Below, piece after piece: positions 53,897-63,249 of a stretch of DNA of 64,000 nucleotides. The DNA comes from Azotimanducus sp963663145 (GTDB lineage: Bacteria; Pseudomonadota; Gammaproteobacteria; Pseudomonadales; Azotimanducaceae). Below the pieces are notes generated by a model that made no database searches, had not been told where the DNA came from, and saw nothing but the letters and a program-made list of their open reading frames with translations. Made by a program: the position numbers and the translations under genes. The stretch spans positions 434,001 through 498,000 of the forward strand of contig OY760134.1 in the NCBI GenBank assembly GCA_963663145.1, in the 5' to 3' direction. Each line of letters opens with the position of its first letter. The stretch's first letter is position 1.

Positions 53897-55888
53897 TCAC
53901 TGTGCTTGCCGATACCAGATGGGCGAGGTCCATGCCCGTTCCCGAATGACGGGCGAATAGAAGGGTTGTTCGGATTCGTTCAGGCAACATTTGCCATAGA
54001 CATCACCTTCGGCGCCGAGTTGCGCTGCACGCTCGTTGGCGGCCTGCGCCTCGGACTGGCAATGCTTGGAGAAAGGATTCACGCCGGCCGCTTGGCATTG
54101 CAGGGTGCTCCAGCGGCAAGTCGGATTCTCCAAAACCCGGGCGTAGTAGAAGGCCGGTTGCGAAGGATCGAATTCGGGATCCTGCCACACCGCGCAAAGG
54201 CTCTTTGCACCCCTCCCGACGCGCTGACAGGTGTGAGGGTCCACGCTTGCGCCATTGAGTCCGCCCGCCACATCGAATACCCGCTCGAAGGCCTCCCCTT
54301 GCTTATCCACCCAACCCTTGATGATCTGTATCCGCTCCAGGTCCGTGCCGGGATTGTCAGCGATCCCCGAATCCTTATGCGCCACCACGAAGAATTTGAG
54401 CGGCTCGTCTGTTCCCTCGATATCACCGCCCATGGGCACACCGGTCTCATAAGCCTCGGCCAGGCCGTTCGGGTTGTCGCACAATTTTTCAGACAGTCCG
54501 CTGCCGCCAAAGAAACGCACCTTTGGCCGCGTGCCGCTGGTGGCGTAGGTCTCCTTTCGACGCAGGGCCGCAAAAATCGAATCCCGTGAGTTTTCCTCTG
54601 CCCAGACCACCGCATGGCCGCCGGGGTTCGAATAGAAGTGATCCTGCACATTGCGAAACTCGGAGTCGCGGCGTCCCAGATGGCCCGGATAATCGTCCTC
54701 ATCCGCGCCGCCCGGCAATGCGGTGTGTGTGTCCGTGCTGCCGATGACACCCATGACAAAGGGATTGACACCCTTGTCCTGTCCGTAGGCGAGTCCGTCC
54801 TTGTAGGCGTTGCGCACCATGTTGCGCCGCGCAAACTCTGTGACCGGTTTGAGCGCCGCTTGCTCGGTGCGCACGATGCCGTCGACCGTGCCCAGCATCG
54901 CCAAGTTGTCGCCCGGCACCTGCTCGAAGCCACAGAGTTCGTCCTCGGTGCCAACCCCCGCGCCAGCGAGTCGGTCGAAGCGGCACTCGGACGCACCCTT
55001 GTGTTGCACGAGCTCGACCAACGGCTCGAAGAACAGGCGGTCGTTCAATTCAGCTTCGCTTTCGGGGTCGCGAAACATGAGACCCCCGGCAAGATTCGGA
55101 TTGTGCGGGATCGACATCACATCGCACTTGCCGGGCTGATCGATGCACTGCTCGCGCAATTCCCGCCAGAGCTCAGGGAAGTTGTAGCGGCCGGTCTCGT
55201 AGGTGGAGATCGGCATTTCGATCACTTGTTCGTTGCGAAAGATCACGTTGCGATGCATGTTTTGGCGTTCAGGACTATCAGTAAACTCATAGCCAATGAA
55301 GGTGGTGAACGCGCAGGCCTCGCTGTGGTCGTAGTGGTCTTCCGCCGCCTGCTGTATGCGCTGCCAGGCATCCCTTCCGGCTGTTTCGCAGTCCGAGAGA
55401 CTACAGGCGAAGGAGTAGGCTCTTTTGTCTTCCTTCTGACCCGCGAGTCCCGACCACCAGTCGAGCGCGATGAGTTGCGTCCACCGCCCGGTGGAACGGG
55501 TCATGATGCAGTGCGGCCACCAATAGCCGAGTCGGCCCGAGTCGACCGTACAGACCTCGATCTGCCCCAAGTACTCCCCGTGGTCCGTCACGGCGGTAAA
55601 GTCTAGCGGACGAGAAATGCGCGCTTCAAGCAGGCTTTCTCCGTCGGCACCGGGCATCTCGATGGTGGCTCCCTTCGCATATCGGTAGGCGTCCCAGGGG
55701 GTGGCACGAACGCTGGAGATATAGGCGTCGAAAGAATAGCTGGTGTGCACATGCAGGTCTCCGAACAGGGCTTGGCGATTGGGGTCGAAGTCCTTGCAGG
55801 GCGTGCGGGACTCGGTGCGCTCGAAGGCGAGGCTTGTGAGGCTCAGCGGCAGAAAGGTGAGCCAAAGCGCGAGATGTCGGCAGCGCAT
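53897..55888 (-). CDS. exported DUF3604 protein (PHP-like metallohydrolase)
   Basis: 663 residues with a signal peptide (LALWLTFLPLSLTSLAF). DUF3604 proteins resemble PHP-type phosphoesterases: LFGDLHVHTSYSFDAY (Asp44, His46, His48), FTAVTDHGEYLG (Asp102, His103), SIPHNPNLAGG, and GVIGSTDTH supply a likely metal centre. It has many cysteines, in line with disulfides in the periplasm. Its start lies 46 nt inside the ACAD gene upstream, and the sulfatase follows 13 nt downstream. The biochemical reaction of the family is not settled. Confidence 0.85.
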   Translation of the reverse strand: MRCRHLALWLTFLPLSLTSLAFERTESRTPCKDFDPNRQALFGDLHVHTSYSFDAYISSVRATPWDAYRYAKGATIEMPGADGESLLEARISRPLDFTAVTDHGEYLGQIEVCTVDSGRLGYWWPHCIMTRSTGRWTQLIALDWWSGLAGQKEDKRAYSFACSLSDCETAGRDAWQRIQQAAEDHYDHSEACAFTTFIGYEFTDSPERQNMHRNVIFRNEQVIEMPISTYETGRYNFPELWRELREQCIDQPGKCDVMSIPHNPNLAGGLMFRDPESEAELNDRLFFEPLVELVQHKGASECRFDRLAGAGVGTEDELCGFEQVPGDNLAMLGTVDGIVRTEQAALKPVTEFARRNMVRNAYKDGLAYGQDKGVNPFVMGVIGSTDTHTALPGGADEDDYPGHLGRRDSEFRNVQDHFYSNPGGHAVVWAEENSRDSIFAALRRKETYATSGTRPKVRFFGGSGLSEKLCDNPNGLAEAYETGVPMGGDIEGTDEPLKFFVVAHKDSGIADNPGTDLERIQIIKGWVDKQGEAFERVFDVAGGLNGASVDPHTCQRVGRGAKSLCAVWQDPEFDPSQPAFYYARVLENPTCRWSTLQCQAAGVNPFSKHCQSEAQAANERAAQLGAEGDVYGKCCLNESEQPFYSPVIRERAWTSPIWYRQAQ

Positions 55889-57063
55889 TCGTCTGTTCCC
55901 CGAGGTTCTCTAGGCAATCCCAAAGCGCGCTCCGCAATGAGATTGCGTTGAATCTGATTGGTGCCGGCATAGATGGTGTCCGCGCGCGAGAAGAGGTACA
56001 TGCGCGGCAATTCTGGAAACTCATAGTCGGGCGTGGCCACTTCGCCCGCTTGTCCGAGCACGTCCATGGCCAATTCGCCGAGCGAGCGATGCCAAGTCGC
56101 CCAGTAGATCTTGTAGGTGAATTGCGCGCCGCTGAGAGACCCGGAATCAGCCCCGGAGAGCATGCGCAAGGCACTGGCACGCATGGTCTGCAAGCCGCGC
56201 CACGCCTTGGCGATGCGCTGGCGAATCACAGGATCCCCCGCCGAGCCATTGGCTTTCGCTGCCTCGATGATCTGGTCGAGTTCATTCTTGAAGTGCATCT
56301 GCTGGGCGAGTGTCGAAACCCCGCGTTCGAAGGCGAGCGTGCCCATGGCCACCTGCCAGCCCTGCCCCGGCTCACCCACGAGGTTCTCTGCCAGGGTCAC
56401 GGCGCCATCGAAGAAGACCTCGTTGAAATCGGCTTCTCCGGTCATCTGTCGAATGGGTCGAATTTCAATGCCGGGCTGATGCATGGGCACCAAAAGGTAG
56501 GAGAGACCTTCGCGCCCCTTGGACCCCTCTTCGGTTCGGCACACGAGAAAACACCAGTCCGCAAACTGTGCGAGGGAAGTCCATATCTTCTGCCCCTCAA
56601 TCACCCATTTCTTGTTTCGCAACCTCGCTTTGGTGCGCAGGTTGGAAAGATCAGACCCGGCACCCGGTTCAGAATAGCCTTGGCACCACATCTCTTCGCC
56701 GGCGGAGATTTTCGGCAGGAATCGTTTCTTTTGCGCTTCGTTGCCAAAGTGCAAAATAGTGGGTCCGGCCAGCTCGACACCCATGTGGCCAAGCCGTCCA
56801 GGCGCCTTGGCGCGGGTGTATTCTTCCGCGAAGATCACCTGCTTGGCGAGGTCGGCCTCGCGCCCGCCATATGCCTTGGGCCAGCCTATGGCGCTCCAAC
56901 CCGCCTCGCCCAAGACCCGCTCCCATTCGCGGCGACGATCTGCCAAGGCCGTCTGCGAGGTGATGCCGCGTATGTCGGCGAAGAGCCCCGAAAGCTGTGC
57001 TTTGAGCCAAGCCGAGACTTCCGCGCGGAAGGCTTCCTGCTCTGCCGTGAAGGCCAGCCTCAC
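55843..57063 (-). CDS. acyl-CoA dehydrogenase, FadE pair subunit with YAGTNQIQ motif
   Basis: 406 residues. Visible: WSAIGWPKAYGGREA, GYSEPGAGSDLSNLRTKARL, EGQKIWTSLAQFADWCFLV, and the C-terminal DTIYAGTNQIQRN with LIAERALGLP. This mirrors the 18200 subunit of the other ACAD pair. Its start overlaps the upstream partner's stop by 4 nt (57060-57063), and its 3' end overlaps the DUF3604 start by 46 nt. It probably forms a heteromeric enzyme with the 57060 product. Confidence 0.9.
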   Translation of the reverse strand: MRLAFTAEQEAFRAEVSAWLKAQLSGLFADIRGITSQTALADRRREWERVLGEAGWSAIGWPKAYGGREADLAKQVIFAEEYTRAKAPGRLGHMGVELAGPTILHFGNEAQKKRFLPKISAGEEMWCQGYSEPGAGSDLSNLRTKARLRNKKWVIEGQKIWTSLAQFADWCFLVCRTEEGSKGREGLSYLLVPMHQPGIEIRPIRQMTGEADFNEVFFDGAVTLAENLVGEPGQGWQVAMGTLAFERGVSTLAQQMHFKNELDQIIEAAKANGSAGDPVIRQRIAKAWRGLQTMRASALRMLSGADSGSLSGAQFTYKIYWATWHRSLGELAMDVLGQAGEVATPDYEFPELPRMYLFSRADTIYAGTNQIQRNLIAERALGLPREPRGTDECAADISRFGSPFCR

Positions 57064-58151
57064 GCCGCGTCTCCTAGATCTAAGCTCCTCGCGATGACTT
57101 CATCGAGGGAGGTATTGCTGCCGAAGAGTGTGGCGGTAGCGCGCGCTCGCTTGAAGTAGAGGTGCGCATCGTGCTCCCAGGTAAAGCCTATGCCTCCGTG
57201 CAATTGAATCATGCGACCTGCCGCGTGGGTGAGCGCCTCGCTCGCTTCGACCTTGGCGAGCGCCGCCATTCGCGCCAACTCCTCGGGCATTTCGGTGGCG
57301 GCGCAGGCAGCGAAGTAGACAGCTGAGATAGCCGCTTCCACGCTGACCATCACATCCGCGAGCTGGTGCTTCACCGCTTGGAAGCTCGCAATCTTGCGCC
57401 CAAACTGCACCCGCTGCTTGGTGTATTCGACGGTTCTGGCAAGACACTGACGGGCGGCCCCCACCGCTTCCGCGGCAATCGCGATTCGGCCCATTTGCAG
57501 TGCTTGCTCGAACGCCGAATTCACCTCTACGCCTCGGGCAATGACAAGCGGCTTCGAATCGAAATCCGCAGTCATCCTAAGGTGAACGAGTGATCGGGTC
57601 TGGTCCATCGTCGTGAGCCGCTCGACTTCTATGCCTGGAAAAACGCCCGGCCGCTCAGCGCGAACGGCGACCAACTGATCTTCGACCTTGGCGAGCAGGC
57701 AGTCGGCCGCCTGTGCATCGAGCACGAATTCCGCATCGCCCTTGTTGAAATCGGCGATTGCTATGACGAAATTCCCGCAAGTAATCTCTCTTTGAAGCCT
57801 GAACGATGATTCACCCGGAATGGCCGCAAGCAGAGTTGCGGCGAGCACGCCGGTAGCGAGCAGAGGACTCGGGATCAGGTGGCTTCCGAGCGCCTCGAAG
57901 ACCAAAGCCATTTCGACCGCGCCCAACCCCTGCCCACCGAGGTCTTCGCGAATCAAAAGCCCCGTTAATCCAAGTTCGCAGATTGCCTGCCAAGTCGCGC
58001 TGTCAAATCCAAGTTCCGATTCCATTGCCTTGCGAACAGATTCACTCGCGCCCCGGTCACGCGCAAAGCCCTCCGCCATGCCGCGGATGAGCTGCTGCTC
58101 TTCGCTAAACTCAAACTGCACGAGACGCCTCTTCAGGCTTGGCAGATTCAA
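57060..58151 (-). CDS. acyl-CoA dehydrogenase, FadE pair subunit with GGIGFTWE motif
   Basis: 363 residues. It has ELGLTGLLIREDLGGQGLG, QRVQFGRKIASFQAVKHQLA and LHGGIGFTWEHDAHLYFKRA, and like the 17050 gene it lacks the C-terminal GT-QIQ block. It is the first gene of the leftward operon ACAD-ACAD-DUF3604-sulfatase. The promoter region (58152-58330) is shared with the divergent flavoprotein at 58331. Substrate inferred as a steroid- or terpenoid-like side chain. Confidence 0.88.
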   Translation of the reverse strand: MNLPSLKRRLVQFEFSEEQQLIRGMAEGFARDRGASESVRKAMESELGFDSATWQAICELGLTGLLIREDLGGQGLGAVEMALVFEALGSHLIPSPLLATGVLAATLLAAIPGESSFRLQREITCGNFVIAIADFNKGDAEFVLDAQAADCLLAKVEDQLVAVRAERPGVFPGIEVERLTTMDQTRSLVHLRMTADFDSKPLVIARGVEVNSAFEQALQMGRIAIAAEAVGAARQCLARTVEYTKQRVQFGRKIASFQAVKHQLADVMVSVEAAISAVYFAACAATEMPEELARMAALAKVEASEALTHAAGRMIQLHGGIGFTWEHDAHLYFKRARATATLFGSNTSLDEVIARSLDLGDAA

Positions 58152-58330
58152 GGCACATTATGATCCACTACTCCCTCTCAAGGGGAGAGTATTGGGCTCG
58201 CGAAGGCGCTCACTCAATTCGGGTGCAGTCGCATCAATTTCTTGCGAATAGTGGTATCTTCTCAAGGCGAAAGTACCGAAGCACGCATTCGGACTCGCCA
58301 AGGGCACTTCCGTACGTCACAGGAACATTC

Positions 58331-60037
58331 ATGACCGCGAGTATGCTCGAACAACCCTTGTGGACGACCGACCTCTTAATCGTTGGCTCGGGCGCTGGTG
58401 CGCTGACAGCGGCGCTGACCGGTGCGCATTTGGGTCTCGAGTCCCTTGTGATCGAGAAAGGCAACCTTTGGGGCGGGACCTCAGCCACCTCTGGCGGCAC
58501 GCTGTGGATTCCTTGTACGCGGCATATGGCCAAGGCGGGTGTCGAAGATTCCGAAGAAGAGGCATTCGGCTATGTGAACGCCTTGGTTGGCGATGACGTC
58601 GCGGAGCCCAAGCTGCGCGCCTACATTTCAAACGCGAGCAAGATGCTGCACTTTCTCGAGGACGAAGGCGGCGCTCGTTTTCGTTGCGTGAAGTACGCCG
58701 ACTATCACATGGACCTGCCCGGCGCGAGAGAGTATCGGTCTCACGAGCCGCTGCCCATTTACTCTGGCCAACTTGGCACCGACTACGCCACCCTGCAACC
58801 CATGCATCAGGCCGGCCAAGCCTTTGGCAGGGTGAACTGGACCATCGTCGAAGCGAGACCCATGATCACCAAGCGCCCGGGATGGCTCTGGAACACCATC
58901 AAGGTCATGTCCCGCTACTTTCTGGATTTGCCGCAGCGCTACCGCACGCCGAGGGACCGGCGCTTGACCGGCGGTAATTCGCTGCTGGGACAACTGCGCC
59001 GTGCGCTCAACGCCAGAAACGTGCCAGTGAAGTTAGGCGTTGCCTTGACGGAGTTGATCATCGAAGATGGCCGAGTCGTGGGCGCGCTTGTCGATCACTT
59101 GGGTCAGCCGCAAGCCATCCGTGCTCGGCGCGGGGTCATCCTCGCGGCTGGCGGCTTCGAGCGCAATCAGGTCATGCGCGAAACCAACCTTCGGACGCAA
59201 GGCACGACCTCCGCGCTTTGGAGTGGTTCGCAGGCCAACAATACCGGCGATGCGATCTCGGCCGCGACTCGCGTTGGTGCAAAGCTTGAACTCATGGACA
59301 GCGCTTGGTGGGCACCCGCGATACGCCTTGCGGATGAAGACCGCGCCCGGCCCATGTTTGTTGAGCGGGCTTTGCCCGGCTGCATGATCGTCAACGGGCA
59401 GGGCAAGCGCTATATGAACGAATCCGCCTCCTACCACATCGCGGGCGGCGAGATGATGCGTCTGCACTCGGAGAACTGCTCGACGATTCCTTCTTGGTTC
59501 CTGTTCGATGCCCGCTATAGACGCGAATACAGCATTGGCCCCTTGATCGCCGGTCCACCGGTCATGGATCGTAGGGTGAAGTCGAGCATGCACGAAGCCA
59601 TGAGACGCGCCGAAACGGTGCCGGAACTCGCAGAGAAAATGGGCGTGCCCACGGACAGGCTTGAAGCCACCTTCGCCCGCTTCAACGAGTTCGCCGTCAA
59701 GGGCGAAGATCCTGATTTTGGGCGCGGCGAGAATGGCTATGACCGCTATTACGGCGATCCGCGCAGCAAGCCCAACCCCTGCCTGGCCGCCTTGGAGAAG
59801 CCGCCTTTCTACGCAGTGAGAATATATCCGGGCGATATTGGCACCAAGGGCGGGGTCATGACCGACGAAAACGGCTGTGCGCTTGATGAGAGCGGCGAGC
59901 GGATTCGCGGACTCTATGCCATAGGCAACACCAGCGCGTCGGTCGTGGGACGGACCTATCCGGGCGCCGGGACGACCCTTGGACCGGCCATGACGTTCGG
60001 ATATCTCGCCGCACATCACGTGGCACAGCACTCATAG
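58331..60037 (+). CDS. FAD-dependent dehydrogenase, 3-ketosteroid-dehydrogenase-like
   Basis: 568 residues. The dinucleotide site DLLIVGSGAGALTAAL (about 14-29), GGTSATSGGTLWIP and the C-terminal RTYPGAGTTLGPAMTFGYLA are typical of the KstD / fumarate-reductase flavoprotein group, which puts a double bond into ring A of 3-ketosteroids or reduces enones. The frame is open to 58139, but the ATG at 58331 begins just before the FAD strand. An SDR gene follows 11 nt later. Steroid activity is plausible, not proven. Confidence 0.85.
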   Translation: MTASMLEQPLWTTDLLIVGSGAGALTAALTGAHLGLESLVIEKGNLWGGTSATSGGTLWIPCTRHMAKAGVEDSEEEAFGYVNALVGDDVAEPKLRAYISNASKMLHFLEDEGGARFRCVKYADYHMDLPGAREYRSHEPLPIYSGQLGTDYATLQPMHQAGQAFGRVNWTIVEARPMITKRPGWLWNTIKVMSRYFLDLPQRYRTPRDRRLTGGNSLLGQLRRALNARNVPVKLGVALTELIIEDGRVVGALVDHLGQPQAIRARRGVILAAGGFERNQVMRETNLRTQGTTSALWSGSQANNTGDAISAATRVGAKLELMDSAWWAPAIRLADEDRARPMFVERALPGCMIVNGQGKRYMNESASYHIAGGEMMRLHSENCSTIPSWFLFDARYRREYSIGPLIAGPPVMDRRVKSSMHEAMRRAETVPELAEKMGVPTDRLEATFARFNEFAVKGEDPDFGRGENGYDRYYGDPRSKPNPCLAALEKPPFYAVRIYPGDIGTKGGVMTDENGCALDESGERIRGLYAIGNTSASVVGRTYPGAGTTLGPAMTFGYLAAHHVAQHS

Positions 60038-60048
60038 GGGAACATTTC

Positions 60049-60846
60049 ATGGAACCTGTATCCTCCGATTTCTCACTCGCGGGAAAGGTCGCCTTGGTCA
60101 CGGGTGCCGCGCGCGGCATCGGTCGTGCCATCGCGGAAGCCTTCCTTGCAGCCGACGCGCAGCATGTGGTCTGCGTCGATCTTCTCGAAGACGCGCTCGG
60201 GGAAATAGATCAGTCCGAAAGGCTCAGTACCGCAGTGCTTGACGTGACTGACGAGGCTGGCTGGCAATCACTGGTTGAGGCCACCTTGGAGCGGCACGAG
60301 CGAATCGACGTGCTGGTGAACAACGCGGGCATACTCTCCTACGGCACGATCACAGATATCGATCCAGCCGACTTTCGACGCGTGCTGGATGTCAATGTGA
60401 CCGGTGTCTTTCTTGGCATGCACACGGTGGCACCGCACATGAAGGCGCGTCGAAGCGGCACCATTATCAACACCTCGTCATGCTCCGGCATCATTCCAAG
60501 CAACTTCATCGGAGGCTATGCGGCCAGCAAGTTTGCGGTGCGCGGCTTGACGCGCGCGGCGGCGCTCGAACTGGGACTGCATGGGATTCGGGTGAATTCG
60601 ATTCACCCCGGCGGGGTCAATACGCCCATGACCAACCCAATGGGCGACAGTCAAGAAGAGATGGACAAGCTGATGCAGGGCGTGCCCATGCAGCGCTACG
60701 CAAAGCCGATCGAAATCGCTCAAGGTGTGGTTTTCCTCGCCTCAGATGCCGCATCCTACTGCACCGGCACAGAATTGAAGATCGACGGCGGCATGACCGC
60801 CGGCATCTATTTCGACAACCTACCGGGGTCGCCGCAGAATCCGTGA
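60049..60846 (+). CDS. SDR family oxidoreductase
   Basis: 265 residues, classical SDR with TGAARGIG, VNNAGIL, INTSSCSG, GYAASKFAVRG and NSIHPGGVNTPM. A segment VCVDLLED after strand 2 points to NAD. These features recall 3-alpha/20-beta-hydroxysteroid dehydrogenases. It is 11 nt after the KstD-like gene, so the two likely act on the same compound. Substrate unknown. Confidence 0.88.
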   Translation: MEPVSSDFSLAGKVALVTGAARGIGRAIAEAFLAADAQHVVCVDLLEDALGEIDQSERLSTAVLDVTDEAGWQSLVEATLERHERIDVLVNNAGILSYGTITDIDPADFRRVLDVNVTGVFLGMHTVAPHMKARRSGTIINTSSCSGIIPSNFIGGYAASKFAVRGLTRAAALELGLHGIRVNSIHPGGVNTPMTNPMGDSQEEMDKLMQGVPMQRYAKPIEIAQGVVFLASDAASYCTGTELKIDGGMTAGIYFDNLPGSPQNP

Positions 60847-60865
60847 ATTGCCCGGGAGGGCTTGC

Positions 60866-60988
60866 ATGGAAGGAATGCTGGAACCTAGTCTTAATTCGCT
60901 GCACCGCGATGAGCGCGAGACTCGTTGGGAAAGCCCGCGCCGCCTCTCCACCTCCAATCGGGCAACTGAGGACGACCGGAGTCTTTAG
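60866..60988 (+). CDS. 40-codon reading frame with a strong ribosome site
   Basis: A short frame starting MEGMLEPSLNSLHRDERE, highly charged, with GGGAGGG six bases before its ATG. I do not recognise it. It begins 19 nt after the SDR stop and ends in the same frame as the chimeric antitoxin downstream. It could be a real small protein, or a chance frame. Confidence 0.3.
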   Translation: MEGMLEPSLNSLHRDERETRWESPRRLSTSNRATEDDRSL

Positions 60989-61042
60989 TTTTCAATTGCG
61001 GATGCCAAGACGGAACCACACTCAAACCCAGAATCAGAATCT

Positions 61043-61519
61043 GTGAACTTTTTGGAACTTGTGCGTGGTGGCTTGCCATTTTGCGCCCTGGAGAAATTGG
61101 TGCGCACCATGCAGGTTTCGCACAAGGAGGTTGCTAGCGCGGTGAAGCTGTCCGCAACCACGCTTGGCCGCCGGAGGCAGACAGGGCGATTCACGCAAAT
61201 GGAGTCGGACCAGATTATTCGCATCGCACGCCTAATCTGCTTGGCTCGCGAGCTCATGACGGGCGACGCGCTGGCTGCTCGCGAGTGGTTGACCATGCCG
61301 CAGGACATACTCGGCGATGAAGCGCCCCGCCGCCAATCCCTCGTCCTGCAAGTACTAGGTGCTGTAGTTGCCGGAGAGACGAATTTCATTATCAATCCGC
61401 TTCATGAGGATTTTGATCTACTGAGAACTGGTCCGATATCGGACTTTCAATTCGATTCGAGGCTCCTGCGCAGCTCATCAAGCCTTGTCGCTCATATGAT
61501 CCGCCGCGCGCAGGCCTGA
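61043..61519 (+). pseudogene. Xre/ParS-type antitoxin fused to the tail of a RES toxin (decayed TA locus)
   Basis: 158 residues from a GTG start. Residues 1-90 fit the Xre/MbcA/ParS antitoxin: RGGLPFCALEKLVRTM, a helix-turn-helix-like SATTLGRRRQTGRFTQ, ESDQIIRIARLICLA and ALAAREWL. From about residue 96 the protein instead matches the C-terminus of RES-domain NAD-degrading toxins: QSLVLQVLGAVVAGETNFII then NPLHEDF and FQFDSRLL. The rest of both genes is gone, so a deletion seems to have fused the pair in frame near 61313-61334. The toxin's catalytic residues are lost. The 3' end overlaps the convergent flavoprotein gene by 42 nt. It may still bind DNA. Confidence 0.72.
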
Positions 61520-63175
61520 GAACACGCAGTCGGCGATCGACAGGCCGCTCATGTAGCGATAGGAGGGGATGCCGACCGCCGTTCTGCCTGCCGCGTAGAG
61601 TCTTGGAATTGGCTGGTTCTCTTCATTGACGACCTGTCCAGTTTCCTCGTCGACCGCCAATCCGCCCATGGTCAATACCGGACAGGGCATCAGCTTGGCA
61701 TCAAGCGAGGCGTCCATGACGTGCAGCGGAAACTCAAGTTTGTGAACGTCTGTGTGCGGTTTGCCGAAAGCATCCTGTTCGTCTCCGGTGGCGACTCGCG
61801 CAACTTGAGCGAGCGTCGCGGAGAGGGTCTCGGGCTCAAATCCGCAAGAATCGCACAGGCTTTGGAGCTTCGAGAATTTCTTCTTATTGAACAGCATATT
61901 CAGGACGGCGAGCTGCCACTGGTAGGGCAAAACCTTGGTGGGAGAAATTTGTGTCCACGCCTTTCGAAGAAGAAAGTTGTCAAGTATCAACCAGCTTTTC
62001 GCGTCCGCTTGGTCCACCATCGAGTCGCCGATGGTGGCGCCGTAGCAGCACTCGTTGACAAATCGATTGCCTGCTCTATCGACTAGGATGCCTTGTGCCC
62101 AAGCAAGCGGCGGATTCAAGAATCGCCAAGCCGTGCCTCGGTTCATATGTGCGACCTTGCCGCCTGCCGTCTGGCCGAGTCGAATGCCGGAACCGTCGTC
62201 GCCGGGTGTGCCGAGCGGCATGCCTGCTGAGAGCGCATCGCAATAGTACTTGACCATGGGTCGATTGAAGATAAAGCCGCCCGCTGCGAGACACAGGCCG
62301 CGCCTCGCCCGGTAGCGGTGCCTCGCTCGTGCCGCAGCCTCGATTTCGGCGGCGCGGGCGAAGTACTTGCGTGCCCGCGCATGCACGCTCGCCGCTCCGG
62401 GGAGAATGGTCGGATAGCCGATGAGCAGCCGATTGCCCTTGCGCAAGCACTCCGAATGCTCCCTATAGGCATCAGTGCCCGGCGGAATCTGCCAAGCCTC
62501 AAGGCCCAAGACGCCGCCCGACTCATCGAGAAGCAACCGCGTGACGTCTGTCTTCGTCTTGAGCGTCACGCCAATTTCGACGCAACGCGCCTTGAGCGGG
62601 TTGTAGATGCTGCCCCCCAAGTCGGAAGCCTTGCGACCCTTCTGGATCACGCCGCGGTGCCCGCGCGCGGCCGGGGTCGCGTCAATCTGATACGAGGGCA
62701 ACAGGGAATTGTCGGAGTGGTAGAGGAAATAATCGACGTTCGGATAGGAGGTCTTTTGCTTCCAGACGGGTCCGCTGAAGGGCACCCCGTGATTGGTCAA
62801 CCATTCGAGGTTCGCGGGGCTCGTCCGGCAGAATCGCAAGAGTGTCTCGTCCTTGATGATGTCGCCGGTTTCGAGCTTTAAGTAATTGAACATGTTCTCC
62901 GGCGTGTCTTCTTCTCCCACAGCCTCTTGCACCGAAGTGCCGCCGCCGGCGTAGTACACGCCGCCACTCGCTTTGGTGGCACCACCTCCTTCCGCCTTGT
63001 CGAAGGCGATCACGGACAGATTCGATTCCGCGCACCTGAGCGCGGTAGTCGCACCCGCACCGCCAAATCCGACCACCAGCACGTCGGCCTGACCGTCCCA
63101 TTCCATGGCATCCGGGTCGGACACCACCGTCGCCTCACCGACCGTCGAATGCCAGTTCTCGTCTCCTGGATGCAC
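61478..63175 (-). CDS. FAD-dependent dehydrogenase, KstD / fumarate-reductase-like
   Basis: 565 residues. FAD site DVLVVGFGGAGATTAL (about 31-46), GGATKASGGVYYAGGG, LGGSIYNPLKARCVEIGV and RLYAAGRTAVGIPSYRYM with SGLSIADCVFSGLRAA at the end. It is related to, but clearly different from, the flavoprotein at 58331; the C-terminal GIPSYRYMSG replaces the TYPGAG block. It is divergent from the SDR at 63250 and convergent with the chimeric antitoxin. Substrate likely a cyclic ketone or enoic acid (inference). Confidence 0.85.
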   Translation of the reverse strand: MHPGDENWHSTVGEATVVSDPDAMEWDGQADVLVVGFGGAGATTALRCAESNLSVIAFDKAEGGGATKASGGVYYAGGGTSVQEAVGEEDTPENMFNYLKLETGDIIKDETLLRFCRTSPANLEWLTNHGVPFSGPVWKQKTSYPNVDYFLYHSDNSLLPSYQIDATPAARGHRGVIQKGRKASDLGGSIYNPLKARCVEIGVTLKTKTDVTRLLLDESGGVLGLEAWQIPPGTDAYREHSECLRKGNRLLIGYPTILPGAASVHARARKYFARAAEIEAAARARHRYRARRGLCLAAGGFIFNRPMVKYYCDALSAGMPLGTPGDDGSGIRLGQTAGGKVAHMNRGTAWRFLNPPLAWAQGILVDRAGNRFVNECCYGATIGDSMVDQADAKSWLILDNFLLRKAWTQISPTKVLPYQWQLAVLNMLFNKKKFSKLQSLCDSCGFEPETLSATLAQVARVATGDEQDAFGKPHTDVHKLEFPLHVMDASLDAKLMPCPVLTMGGLAVDEETGQVVNEENQPIPRLYAAGRTAVGIPSYRYMSGLSIADCVFSGLRAADHMSDKA

Positions 63176-63249
63176 TTGGATGTCTCCTTTGCTTGCAAAG
63201 AACGCTCTCTTTCATTAGTTTAGCCGGGCTGATCTAAAGAGGGGCGAAC

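Noticed and set aside
55948..57159. 403-codon plus frame opposite the ACAD gene
   Set aside because: Shadow of the acyl-CoA dehydrogenase at 55843-57063; no recognisable domain.
59033..60031. 332-codon minus frame opposite the KstD-like gene
   Set aside because: Shadow frame; the flavoprotein on the + strand has the FAD and C-terminal motifs.
61478..61519. Overlap between the chimeric antitoxin and the flavoprotein as a sign that one is false
   Set aside because: Both frames show clear family motifs; a 42-nt convergent overlap of tails is possible, especially after a deletion.
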